From Erysipelotrichaceae bacterium (GTDB taxonomy: Bacteria; Bacillota_I; Bacilli_A; Erysipelotrichales; Erysipelotrichaceae): a stretch of 7,627 nucleotides of DNA. Location of the stretch: positions 1-7,627 of the forward strand of contig JAFZBT010000141.1 of assembly GCA_017561615.1 (NCBI GenBank). The letters run 5' to 3'. The position numbers and the translations under genes were made by a program. The notes below the pieces were generated by a model, which searched no databases, was not told where the DNA came from, and was given only the letters and a program-made list of their open reading frames with translations. Of the stretch, positions 1 through 6,073 are shown piece after piece; positions within the stretch are counted from its first letter, which is position 1, and each line of letters starts with the position of its first letter.

Positions 1-1
1 A

Positions 2-496
2 ACGACAATGGATATCGCTTCCATTAATTCATTTACCGCCAATTACAATGAGAATTCCAAGCAGCTCAACTGCACATGGGAATCCTATCCCGACCCCAAT
101 GCCCTGGTCGTTGCCCCGTCAACTAAAGAAATGGTTTACGGCAAGAACACCTATACGGGAGCCCGCGGCTTTGACCGCAGCTGGATCGACGGCGTCATAA
201 CCTATTGCGTTGACGTTACCAATACGGAGACTGGCGAAACTAAGTACTATTCGAATTCAACGCCGACTGTTTCCTATACTCTTACCAATGATACAGCTAA
301 CGACATTGTCTATAATGTCACCGGTTACTATGCCTACAGCGCCTCCGGCATACGTTCCAACAGCATCACTGTCAGAGTCACCGTACCCGGAATACACGTT
401 GAGCCTCCGGTCGATCCTGATCCGGTCGATCCCGATCCTGTTGATCCGACTGATCCTGGCGATCCTACCAATACGGCATATTATGCTGGTTTCTGA
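2..496 (+). CDS. 3' end of a secreted/surface protein with Ig/Fn3-like domain, probably a tandem PBP paralogue (5' truncated)
   Basis: The frame is open to the left edge, so the ATG at base 8 is most likely an internal codon; no ribosome binding site can be seen before it. The visible 164 residues hold one beta-rich domain that starts near SFTANYN, has the pattern CTWESYP and GYYAYSASGIRSNSITV, and ends at VTVPG. A tail follows with the Pro-Asp repeat VDPDPVDPDPVDPTDPGDP. This domain aligns without large gaps to the C-terminal domain of the next gene (SFTATYN, LTWAAYP, GYYGFSKKSLSSNKITV, then VEPP), and the junction before it matches too. I infer that the missing part is also a class A PBP and that the two genes arose by tandem duplication, but no catalytic part is visible. 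There is no LPXTG signal. The next gene starts 25 bases downstream with no promoter or terminator between them, so they are probably co-transcribed. Confidence 0.8.
   Translation, partial: TTMDIASINSFTANYNENSKQLNCTWESYPDPNALVVAPSTKEMVYGKNTYTGARGFDRSWIDGVITYCVDVTNTETGETKYYSNSTPTVSYTLTNDTANDIVYNVTGYYAYSASGIRSNSITVRVTVPGIHVEPPVDPDPVDPDPVDPTDPGDPTNTAYYAGF
413..465 (+). repeat. Pro-Asp codon repeat (seven GATCC units)
   Basis: GATCC occurs seven times in 53 bases at irregular spacing of 6 to 9 bases. It encodes a D-P dipeptide tract with V, T and G spacers at the end of the first protein. Such acidic proline-rich tails are usually extended and flexible, often lying in the cell-wall zone. The repeat is a coding repeat; nothing suggests a separate DNA-level role. 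Confidence 0.75.
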
Positions 497-510
497 TTAG
501 CTAATTTAAT

Positions 511-515
511 GGGAG
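511..515 (+). promoter_or_regulatory. Ribosome binding site of the class A PBP gene
   Basis: GGGAG lies six bases before the ATG at 522. It fixes the start of the long reading frame, including the lysine-rich tail. This makes it unlikely that translation begins only at a downstream methionine near the membrane helix, for example residue 576, where no such site is seen. Confidence 0.75.
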
Positions 516-521
516 ATATAC

Positions 522-3500
522 ATGTCAAATAAGAAGAAAAAGAAGAAAAATGTTTCTTCACCGGTAATTCCTGAACAGGTTGAACCGGAAAAGGAGATTG
601 TTCTCAGCGAAGAATCATCTGATTTGAATCAGAGCATTTTTGACATGTCCGATTCAGAGATTCTGGAAATCATTAAGGCTGCCCAGGCCAGTGAAAACGA
701 AGCTCAGCAAAAGGAAACTCCGAAAAAAGCAACAAAAAGAAAAGCCAGCAAGAAAGCCGCTTCACCAAAGACAGATAAGGACGAATCAAAGCCGGAAACA
801 GAAATAATAACCGATTCTGCTATTAATGACAATGAAAGCCCGGAAGTTTCACTCAGCGCTGAGGAGAATGCAGGAACTGATGCCGTCGTTGAGAACAAAA
901 CGGAAAAAGAACCGGTAAAGAAAAATAAGACATCAAAGAAAAAAACATCAGGCAAATCATCTGCCGGCAGAAAGAAAGCAAACCCGGCTGCTGTTTCTGA
1001 CGAAGAGAAGATGACGGAAATGGCATCTGCGGAAGAAAGCGAACCCATTAACGCCGATGAGCATGTCATAACTGAAGAACATAAGCCCACTGAGCAGCCG
1101 GAGCCTGTCATCTTGGAAGACAATCCGGATGCAAGCGAACCGCCGACAATAAATGAAGAAGAAAAACCGGCAGCTGAAGAAGAAGCTAAGCTTCCGGTCC
1201 AAAAACCAGCTTCAAAAAAGAAAGCAAAGAAAAAATCATCAAAAAAGAAGAAGAACAGCGAAAGAAAGGAAACGCTCTTTGTTCTTCCCGAAGAAACAGA
1301 GCCCGAATTAACGGAATTGGTCAACGAGACCGAAGAAGCAGTTCCTCAGCCGACGGAAGAAATGCCTGAAATCAGCATTTCTGAACATCAGGGCACTGAT
1401 TCCTCTCCGTCTGAACCGTCTCATGAACCAGTCTATTTTGACCTGGGCGATGGCGAAGAACAACCGTCTGAAGAACATCCCGATGTCAGCGAAAGCAAGC
1501 CCACGTTCTTCAATCTGGAAGATGAGGAAGTCAGCGAACAGCCTTCAGATCATGTTGAAGAAACTCCGATCATTGAAAGCGAAACCCCGGAAACCGCTGC
1601 TGGCGAGATTCAGCAGCAGGCTGAGCAGACTGAGCACCAGGAAGATAAGATCGATCATTACGATAATACCTTCCTTCTTGAAGATGAAGAAACCGAACCG
1701 GAAAGAAAGAACCGTCTTTCTGCTCTTCTCGCGCTCATAGGAACATTCCTGTCCTCCGTTTTCGGAAAGATATTCAGTCCGTTCAGAAAGCTTTCTGAAA
1801 CAATCAGAGAACGCCGTCAATCGCGGAAGCCCACGACCGTTTCACCGACGCTTTATCTTAATGAAAACGGTCAGATCATTCCCAAGCAGATAATTGATTC
1901 CGGGGGCAACAAGATTGAGCCTCTCGGTGAAGGCATCGAACCTCAGAAGACCATTCCGCAGATCATCAGAGACTTCTTTGCCGGAATCAGAAACAGATCC
2001 GCTGAACGCAGGGAATTGCGCAGGCAGAGAAAAGCGGAAAAAGAAGCAGCCCAGGCCGCCGGCGAGGAAGTCATTTACAAGTCGCCGCTGACTAGACTTA
2101 AGGAACTTGCGGCCCGAATCCGGGAAAGAAGAGAACTGCGCAAGCAGCAGGAAGAAGTCGAAGCAGCCGAAGCTGCTGAAGAATATGCCGAACTTGACAG
2201 AAGAACCCGGTCAGCACTGAGATTCAGGCACTTTGCCAATTCGCTGATGGGAATCATGGTTTTCTTCATTCTTCTTGGAGCCTTAAGCGGATTCAGTACC
2301 ATAGGAGTAATTCTCAACAAGACCGATGTCGTTCTCGACATCTCCGACATCCGCAATCAGGACTCAACGCGCATAATGGATGATGCCGGCGAACTGGTTA
2401 CCATTGTCGGCAACGAATCGCGTATTTCCGTCAGCTACTCCTCCTTCCCGCAGGTCGTCGTTGACGCATTCGTAGCGATCGAGGATTCCCGTTTCTTTGA
2501 GCATCCCGGCTTTGACGTTCCCCGCTTTGCCAAGGCTTTCATTGAAAACATCAAATCGCTCAGTTTCGCTCAGGGCGGCTCTACCCTGACCATGCAGTTC
2601 ATTAAGAATACCTACTTCGCCGTTGATACCATTGCCGAAAAGGGCATCGACCGCAAGGTTCAGGAAATCTATTATTCATTGAAGATCAACAATATCATTT
2701 CCAAGGAAAAGATCTTCGAACTTTATGTCAACAAGGTCAATTTCGGAGCGACGGCCCGTGGCGTTCAGGTTGCCTCGCAGTATTACTTCGGCAAGGACTG
2801 CTCAGAGCTTTCCCTGGTAGAAGCTGCCATGCTGGCCGGACTGGTTCAGGCTCCCAACTCCAACAACCCCTATTATCATCTTGAAGAAAGCACCAAACGT
2901 ACGCACGAAGTGCTCTATCAGATGTGGAATCATGGATATATAACCGATGAGGAGTATCAGTATGCCAACAAGGTCAAGGTTGAAAACCTGCTGATCGGTA
3001 CCAAGGAATACGAATACGGCCATGGCGAAACCGTCTCCTATCAGGCTTATGTCGATATTGTCCTTACCGAACTTCAGGAACATTACGACATCAATCCCTA
3101 TGAAACTCCGGTCATCGTTTATACCAGCATGAACCGCAATATCCAGGATTACTGTGACGAAGTTTCCAGAGGCAACATCGTCAAGTTCCCGGATGAGCAC
3201 ATTAATACCACTCTGGTCTGCATCCGTAACAATACCGGCGAACTGGTCGGTCTGTGCGGCGGCCGCGACTACGACGGCAAGATGATGTTCAACTATGCCT
3301 ATGACAACCGTGTCAACCCCGGATCAACTTCCAAGGGCATCTTTACCTACCCGATGGCCTTTGAAAACGTTCCGCTGGCCACAAATCACTATATTTTCGA
3401 TGAACCCATCCACTGGACATGGACTAATCTGCAGATCCGTGAGGACCATCCTTATGCCGGTGACGTTTCCACGCAGAGAGCCTTTACGACATCGTATAAC

Positions 3501-4751
3501 GTCGTTGCCGTCAAGCTCTTCCAGTGGGTCGTCAAGGAAAAGGGCATGGAAGTCCTCCAGGACTATCTGCGTTCGATCGAAGTTGACGAGAAGGTCGTCC
3601 AGCGCATGAACGAACAGTATGCCATCGGCATGCAGAATTTCCTGCTTTCACCGATCCAGCTGGCCGGTGCGGAAAGCGTCATTCTGTCTCATGGTGTCTA
3701 CTATACTCCTCATACCATCAGACGCATTGAGTTCATAAATTCAGACAAGGAACCCATTGAATGCGACATTGTCGGCAAGCAGGTCCTCTCCGAAGGGGCG
3801 GCATGGCTGACCAGGTATCTGCAGGAAGGCGCTGTCAACGGCAACGGCAACGCTGATGACTGGATCCCCAACGGACGTCTCAGATACATCAAGCACAGTG
3901 AATATACTGTCTATGGAAAGACCGGCACTGCTCTTTACGACAAGAACATCAAATCCAAGTACAACTGGCCTGTTAACGCCACCAAGGACTATCTGATCGT
4001 CGGCGGAACCAATGATTATACATTCTCCTTCTGGCTCGGTTATGATACCGGACGATTCTTTGACAAGACGACATATGTTCATAATAACTTCAAGAGCACC
4101 CGTCCTGACGGCCGGATGGTCAACGGTCTGCTTGATGCCCTGTACAAAACTTTCGGCAAACCGGTTGTAAACAACCCAATGCCGGATGACGTTACCACGA
4201 TCAAGCACATCAAGGGCATCTATCCCTATCTGAAAGCATCAGCGATGAAGGCGCCCTCGACAACGAGCTACATCTGCAAGAAGCACGTGAACGATGAAAC
4301 CTATACTTCCAAGTTCCATTACACGGCGCCCACCAAGCTTGAGAACCTCAAGTCCTTCACAGCCACCTATAATCCGGCTGACGGTAAGGCAACTCTCACC
4401 TGGGCTGCCTATCCGATAGCGGACGCTACCAAGACCGGTAAATCGGTAAAGATCGTCTTTGACGGAAAGACCTATGTTCTCAAGAGAAAGTTTGATACCT
4501 CCATCCTTACCGGTGTTGTTCAGTATGTGGCTACGATCACCAACAACGCCACCGGAGCAACGCAGGAAGTCAGAGGTTCAGCAAGCAGCACATCGGTGTC
4601 TCTCGTCAACACATCCGGATCTACGGTGACCTTTACGATCGTCGGATACTACGGGTTCTCAAAGAAGAGCCTCTCATCCAATAAGATCACGGTAACCGTA
4701 AGCGTTCCGACACAGGAAGTTGAACCTCCTGAGGAACCGGTAACCCCATAA
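522..4751 (+). CDS. ponA: Bifunctional class A penicillin-binding protein with giant cytoplasmic tail and C-terminal Ig/Fn3-like domain
   Basis: This enzyme polymerises lipid II glycan (GT51) and cross-links the peptides (transpeptidase) on the outer face of the membrane. In order: a cytoplasmic tail at residues 1-571; one membrane helix at about 572-598; GT51 with EDSRFFEHPG (catalytic Glu654), GGSTLTMQFIKN at 685-696, RKVQE with Glu715, and KIFELYVNKVNFG at 730-742; transpeptidase with S935-T-S-K938, S991-Y-N993 and K1133-T-G-T1136; and an Ig/Fn3-like domain at about 1271-1396 ending in a short Pro/Glu tail. All catalytic motifs are present, so it should be active. At 1409 residues it is far longer than ordinary class A PBPs (roughly 700-900), and the excess is almost all in the tail. 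The tail alternates lysine clusters with Glu/Pro-rich stretches. Convergence on nth-dnaD matches the ponA neighbourhood of B. subtilis, which is the basis for the symbol. The enzyme class is certain; orthology to ponA is inferred. Confidence 0.95.
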   Translation: MSNKKKKKKNVSSPVIPEQVEPEKEIVLSEESSDLNQSIFDMSDSEILEIIKAAQASENEAQQKETPKKATKRKASKKAASPKTDKDESKPETEIITDSAINDNESPEVSLSAEENAGTDAVVENKTEKEPVKKNKTSKKKTSGKSSAGRKKANPAAVSDEEKMTEMASAEESEPINADEHVITEEHKPTEQPEPVILEDNPDASEPPTINEEEKPAAEEEAKLPVQKPASKKKAKKKSSKKKKNSERKETLFVLPEETEPELTELVNETEEAVPQPTEEMPEISISEHQGTDSSPSEPSHEPVYFDLGDGEEQPSEEHPDVSESKPTFFNLEDEEVSEQPSDHVEETPIIESETPETAAGEIQQQAEQTEHQEDKIDHYDNTFLLEDEETEPERKNRLSALLALIGTFLSSVFGKIFSPFRKLSETIRERRQSRKPTTVSPTLYLNENGQIIPKQIIDSGGNKIEPLGEGIEPQKTIPQIIRDFFAGIRNRSAERRELRRQRKAEKEAAQAAGEEVIYKSPLTRLKELAARIRERRELRKQQEEVEAAEAAEEYAELDRRTRSALRFRHFANSLMGIMVFFILLGALSGFSTIGVILNKTDVVLDISDIRNQDSTRIMDDAGELVTIVGNESRISVSYSSFPQVVVDAFVAIEDSRFFEHPGFDVPRFAKAFIENIKSLSFAQGGSTLTMQFIKNTYFAVDTIAEKGIDRKVQEIYYSLKINNIISKEKIFELYVNKVNFGATARGVQVASQYYFGKDCSELSLVEAAMLAGLVQAPNSNNPYYHLEESTKRTHEVLYQMWNHGYITDEEYQYANKVKVENLLIGTKEYEYGHGETVSYQAYVDIVLTELQEHYDINPYETPVIVYTSMNRNIQDYCDEVSRGNIVKFPDEHINTTLVCIRNNTGELVGLCGGRDYDGKMMFNYAYDNRVNPGSTSKGIFTYPMAFENVPLATNHYIFDEPIHWTWTNLQIREDHPYAGDVSTQRAFTTSYNVVAVKLFQWVVKEKGMEVLQDYLRSIEVDEKVVQRMNEQYAIGMQNFLLSPIQLAGAESVILSHGVYYTPHTIRRIEFINSDKEPIECDIVGKQVLSEGAAWLTRYLQEGAVNGNGNADDWIPNGRLRYIKHSEYTVYGKTGTALYDKNIKSKYNWPVNATKDYLIVGGTNDYTFSFWLGYDTGRFFDKTTYVHNNFKSTRPDGRMVNGLLDALYKTFGKPVVNNPMPDDVTTIKHIKGIYPYLKASAMKAPSTTSYICKKHVNDETYTSKFHYTAPTKLENLKSFTATYNPADGKATLTWAAYPIADATKTGKSVKIVFDGKTYVLKRKFDTSILTGVVQYVATITNNATGATQEVRGSASSTSVSLVNTSGSTVTFTIVGYYGFSKKSLSSNKITVTVSVPTQEVEPPEEPVTP
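531..1253 (+). repeat. Four lysine-rich clusters in the PBP cytoplasmic tail
   Basis: Basic clusters lie at residues 4-9 (six Lys in a row), 68-79 (KKATKRKASKKA), 133-152 (KKNKTSKKKTSGK and following) and 232-244 (KKKAKKKSSKKKK). They are separated by 50-80 residue stretches rich in Glu, Ser and Pro. The K-A-S-K-K style resembles nucleic-acid-binding or acidic-lipid-binding tails. No globular domain is recognisable, so the segment is probably disordered. Confidence 0.8.
1272..1703 (+). repeat. Four copies of a short aromatic-acidic motif in the PBP tail
   Basis: A motif of the form [T/V]-x-[F/L]-x-L followed by acidic residues recurs: TLFVLPEETEPE at residues 251-262, VYFDLGDGEE at 304-313, TFFNLEDEE at 328-336 and TFLLEDEETEPE at 383-394. 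The first and last share ETEPE, and the middle two share a following E/Q-P-S. The surroundings are low-complexity Glu/Ser/Pro, so conserved hydrophobic spots stand out as candidate docking motifs for a cytoplasmic partner. Confidence 0.65.
1716..2147 (+). repeat. Hydrophobic segment and three basic amphipathic repeats before the PBP membrane helix
   Basis: Residues 399-418 are strongly hydrophobic (LSALLALIGTFLSSVFG core). Three related helices follow: SPFRKLSETIRERRQSRK at 419-436, IIRDFFAGIRNRSAERRELR at 481-500 and SPLTRLKELAARIRERRELR at 521-540. The first and third copies share SP at the start and IRERR near the end; the middle copy shares IR and RRELR. A Glu/Ala coiled-coil-like stretch (residues 543-559) then leads to the membrane helix. 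The pattern suggests helices lying on the inner membrane face. Confidence 0.65.
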
Positions 4752-4755
4752 CACC

Positions 4756-4800
4756 AAGGACTGAATATATTGAGAAATCAATTCACTCAGTCCTTTTATT
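4756..4800 (+). terminator. Intrinsic terminator of the PBP gene
   Basis: A nine-base stem AAGGACTGA (4756-4764) pairs with TCAGTCCTT (4787-4795). It encloses an internal loop and a second five-base stem, ATTGA/TCAAT, capped by GAAA (4769-4782). A T-rich stretch, TTTTATT, begins at the end of the stem. It starts five bases after the PBP stop codon. Confidence 0.75.
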
Positions 4801-4813
4801 CTGTGAATGGCAC

Positions 4814-4852
4814 AAAAAGAATGCCGGTTATGACAGCCGGCATTCATTTTTT
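4814..4852. terminator. Bidirectional intrinsic terminator between PBP and nth
   Basis: GAATGCCGG (4819-4827) pairs perfectly with CCGGCATTC (4837-4845) around a nine-base loop. On the plus strand the stem is followed by ATTTTTT. On the minus strand it is followed directly by TTTTTG. It can therefore stop transcription from the PBP side and from the dnaD-nth side, and it ends 20 bases from the nth stop codon. Confidence 0.85.
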
Positions 4853-4865
4853 GATGATTCAGTTC

Positions 4866-5501
4866 TTAAGAAACGTTTTTCTGACTGATTTCCGTGCAGA
4901 AACTGCTGAATGGACAGCCGGCACAGTCCGGTTTTCTGGCCGTGCACATGTTGCGTCCGAAGAATATCAGCAGATGATGCATCTTTATCCAGCGTTCCCT
5001 TGGAAAGTATTCCTTCAGTTTTCTCTCGACGACTGGAAGTGAATCCTGCTTTCCGGCAATTCCCAGCCGGCGGCTTATCCGGCTGACATGAGTATCAACC
5101 GGAAAGGCCGGAATCTTATATATTTCCGCCAGAATAACGTTGGCGCATTTAACGCCGATTCCCGGAAGACCTGTCAGCTCTTCCATCTTATCCGGCAGCT
5201 TGCCCTTATACCTTCTGACGACTTCTGAGGCCATCAGACTGATGTTCCAGGCTTTCGCATGATACAGACCGAGTTGATGAATAATCTCTTCCAGAGCGCT
5301 TATCGGAGCTCTGGAAAGGCTTTCGGCATCCGGATATTCAGCAAAAAGCCGTTCCGTTACTCTGTTTACGGATACATCGGTAGTCTGGGCTGACAGCAGT
5401 ACCGCTACGGCCAGCTGAAAGTCGCTTCCGTAGTTTAGCTGGCAGTGAGCATCCGGATAAAGCTTCATCAGATCCTGATAGATCTGTTCACTTCTGTTCA
5501 T
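4866..5501 (-). CDS. nth: Endonuclease III (DNA glycosylase/AP lyase)
   Basis: A base-excision repair enzyme that removes oxidised pyrimidines and cleaves the abasic strand. Counting from the ATG at 5501, the product is 211 residues, the same as E. coli Nth. Visible hallmarks are LLSAQTTDVSVN (35-46), the helix-hairpin-helix LPGIGVKCANV with the Schiff-base Lys118, FPVDTHV with the catalytic Asp136, and a 4Fe-4S cluster site of Cys186, Cys193, Cys196 and Cys202 with the exact C-x6-C-x2-C-x5-C spacing. The frame extends upstream to an ATG at 5531, but that would add MTGCWPKEKR, which is not family-like and lies inside dnaD, so 5501 is preferred. The start overlaps the end of dnaD by 14 bases, implying one mRNA and coupled translation. 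The B. subtilis order is dnaD-nth-ypoC; ypoC is absent here, and the gene ends at a shared terminator. Confidence 0.96.
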   Translation of the reverse strand: MNRSEQIYQDLMKLYPDAHCQLNYGSDFQLAVAVLLSAQTTDVSVNRVTERLFAEYPDAESLSRAPISALEEIIHQLGLYHAKAWNISLMASEVVRRYKGKLPDKMEELTGLPGIGVKCANVILAEIYKIPAFPVDTHVSRISRRLGIAGKQDSLPVVERKLKEYFPRERWIKMHHLLIFFGRNMCTARKPDCAGCPFSSFCTEISQKNVS

Positions 5502-5988
5502 TCTTTTCTCTTTCGGCCAGCATCCGGTCAATATGGGCGAAACTCATCTTGCGGTTTATCGATGCCTCTCTCAGTACGTCAATGATCGTCTCGTGATCAT
5601 ACAGCCGCATCCACTCACTCAGTCTTTCCAGTTCCGCTCGGCTCAATACGCGGCCGAATTCCGCTTCAAAGGTCTCATAGAGATCTTTCCCGGCATAACT
5701 TATGTTTCGCTGAGAGAATATGGCATCAATGCAGAAGCTGATCTGACTGTCTTTCTGCTCGATGCTGAGATAGCCCTTGGAGCATAGTTTTATAATGGTG
5801 TCGTCCACATCCTCGCTGCTCATGTTTGACAGACCGGAAAGGATCTGGATGTCGATCGGCTGGTTGAATTCATTGCAGAAATCGATCAGCAGAACGATCA
5901 GCGCTTCCGAAACACTCAGATCCAGCGCGCTGATGTTTTCCAGTATCCAGTTACGGCGGTTAAAGTACTTTTCTCTGTAGATTTCCAT
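5488..5988 (-). CDS. dnaD: DnaD-family primosome protein (short form)
   Basis: DnaD acts with DnaB and DnaI in Bacillota to load the replicative helicase at origins and restart sites. Counting from the ATG at 5988 there are 166 residues. Residues about 20-80 look like the winged-helix DDBH1 domain (LSVSEALIVLLIDF, then CSKGYLSIEQKD). Residues about 104-160 match DDBH2: YETFEAEFGRVLSRAELERL, EWMRLYDHETIIDVLREA, SFAHIDRMLAE. B. subtilis DnaD is about 230 residues; this one stops right after the I-D-R-M-L helix and lacks the DNA-binding C-terminal extension. The frame opens further to an ATG at 6009, but that codon overlaps a perfect TATAAT -10 box and has no ribosome binding site. The ATG at 5988 has GGAAGTG six bases upstream. 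The gene is translationally linked to nth. Confidence 0.9.
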   Translation of the reverse strand: MEIYREKYFNRRNWILENISALDLSVSEALIVLLIDFCNEFNQPIDIQILSGLSNMSSEDVDDTIIKLCSKGYLSIEQKDSQISFCIDAIFSQRNISYAGKDLYETFEAEFGRVLSRAELERLSEWMRLYDHETIIDVLREASINRKMSFAHIDRMLAEREKNEQK

Positions 5989-5994
5989 TACATT

Positions 5995-6001
5995 CACTTC
6001 C
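5995..6001 (-). promoter_or_regulatory. Ribosome binding site that selects the dnaD start
   Basis: Read on the minus strand, GGAAGTG occupies 6001 to 5995, six bases before the ATG at 5988. It is one base away from GGAGGTG. The alternative ATG at 6009 has nothing comparable before it. Confidence 0.65.
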
Positions 6002-6007
6002 GAATTC

Positions 6008-6036
6008 ATTATACATCATAAGCATCATTTTACTAA
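6008..6036 (-). promoter_or_regulatory. Promoter for dnaD-nth
   Basis: On the minus strand a perfect -10 TATAAT lies at 6013-6008. A weak -35, TTAGTA (3 of 6 matches to TTGACA), lies at 6036-6031, and the spacer is 17 bases. Transcription should start near 6001, giving a very short leader before the dnaD ATG at 5988. The spacer holds the direct repeat ATGATG-CTT-ATGATG. Confidence 0.6.
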
Positions 6037-6057
6037 CCTGAATCATTATGCTAAAAT
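6029..6057 (+). promoter_or_regulatory. Promoter for the thioredoxin-like gene
   Basis: A -35 TTTACT (4 of 6) at 6029-6034 and a -10 TAAAAT at 6052-6057 are separated by 17 bases. The -10 is extended by TG at 6049-6050. The ribosome binding site AGGTGA (6064-6069) lies four bases before the ATG at 6074, so the leader would be only about ten bases. The -35 overlaps that of the divergent dnaD promoter. Confidence 0.6.
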
Positions 6058-6073
6058 ACCTGCAGGTGATAAC

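Noticed and set aside
8..10. ATG at base 8 as the start of a complete small protein
   Set aside because: The frame is open to the window edge, there is no ribosome binding site, and the homologous domain in the next gene is preceded by more protein in the same register.
413..465. GATCC cluster as an origin or methylation-controlled site
   Set aside because: It is explained by Asp-Pro codons in a protein repeat; no DnaA boxes or AT-rich unwinding region accompany it.
704..1324. Long minus-strand reading frame rich in Phe and Ser
   Set aside because: It is the mirror of the Lys/Glu-rich PBP tail; poly-Phe runs arise from AAA/AAG codons read backwards, and there is no start signal or family pattern.
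3741..4208. Minus-strand frame inside the PBP transpeptidase region
   Set aside because: It lies fully antisense to a region with clear catalytic motifs and has no recognisable product.
4752..4865. Small RNA gene or riboswitch between PBP and nth
   Set aside because: The two hairpins with flanking T tracts are explained as terminators of the convergent genes, and there is no promoter-like pair of boxes that I could support.
5502..5531. ATG at 5531 as the nth start
   Set aside because: It adds ten non-conserved residues inside dnaD; the ATG at 5501 gives the family length of 211.
5989..6009. ATG at 6009 as the dnaD start
   Set aside because: It overlaps the TATAAT -10 box and has no ribosome binding site; the ATG at 5988 has GGAAGTG.
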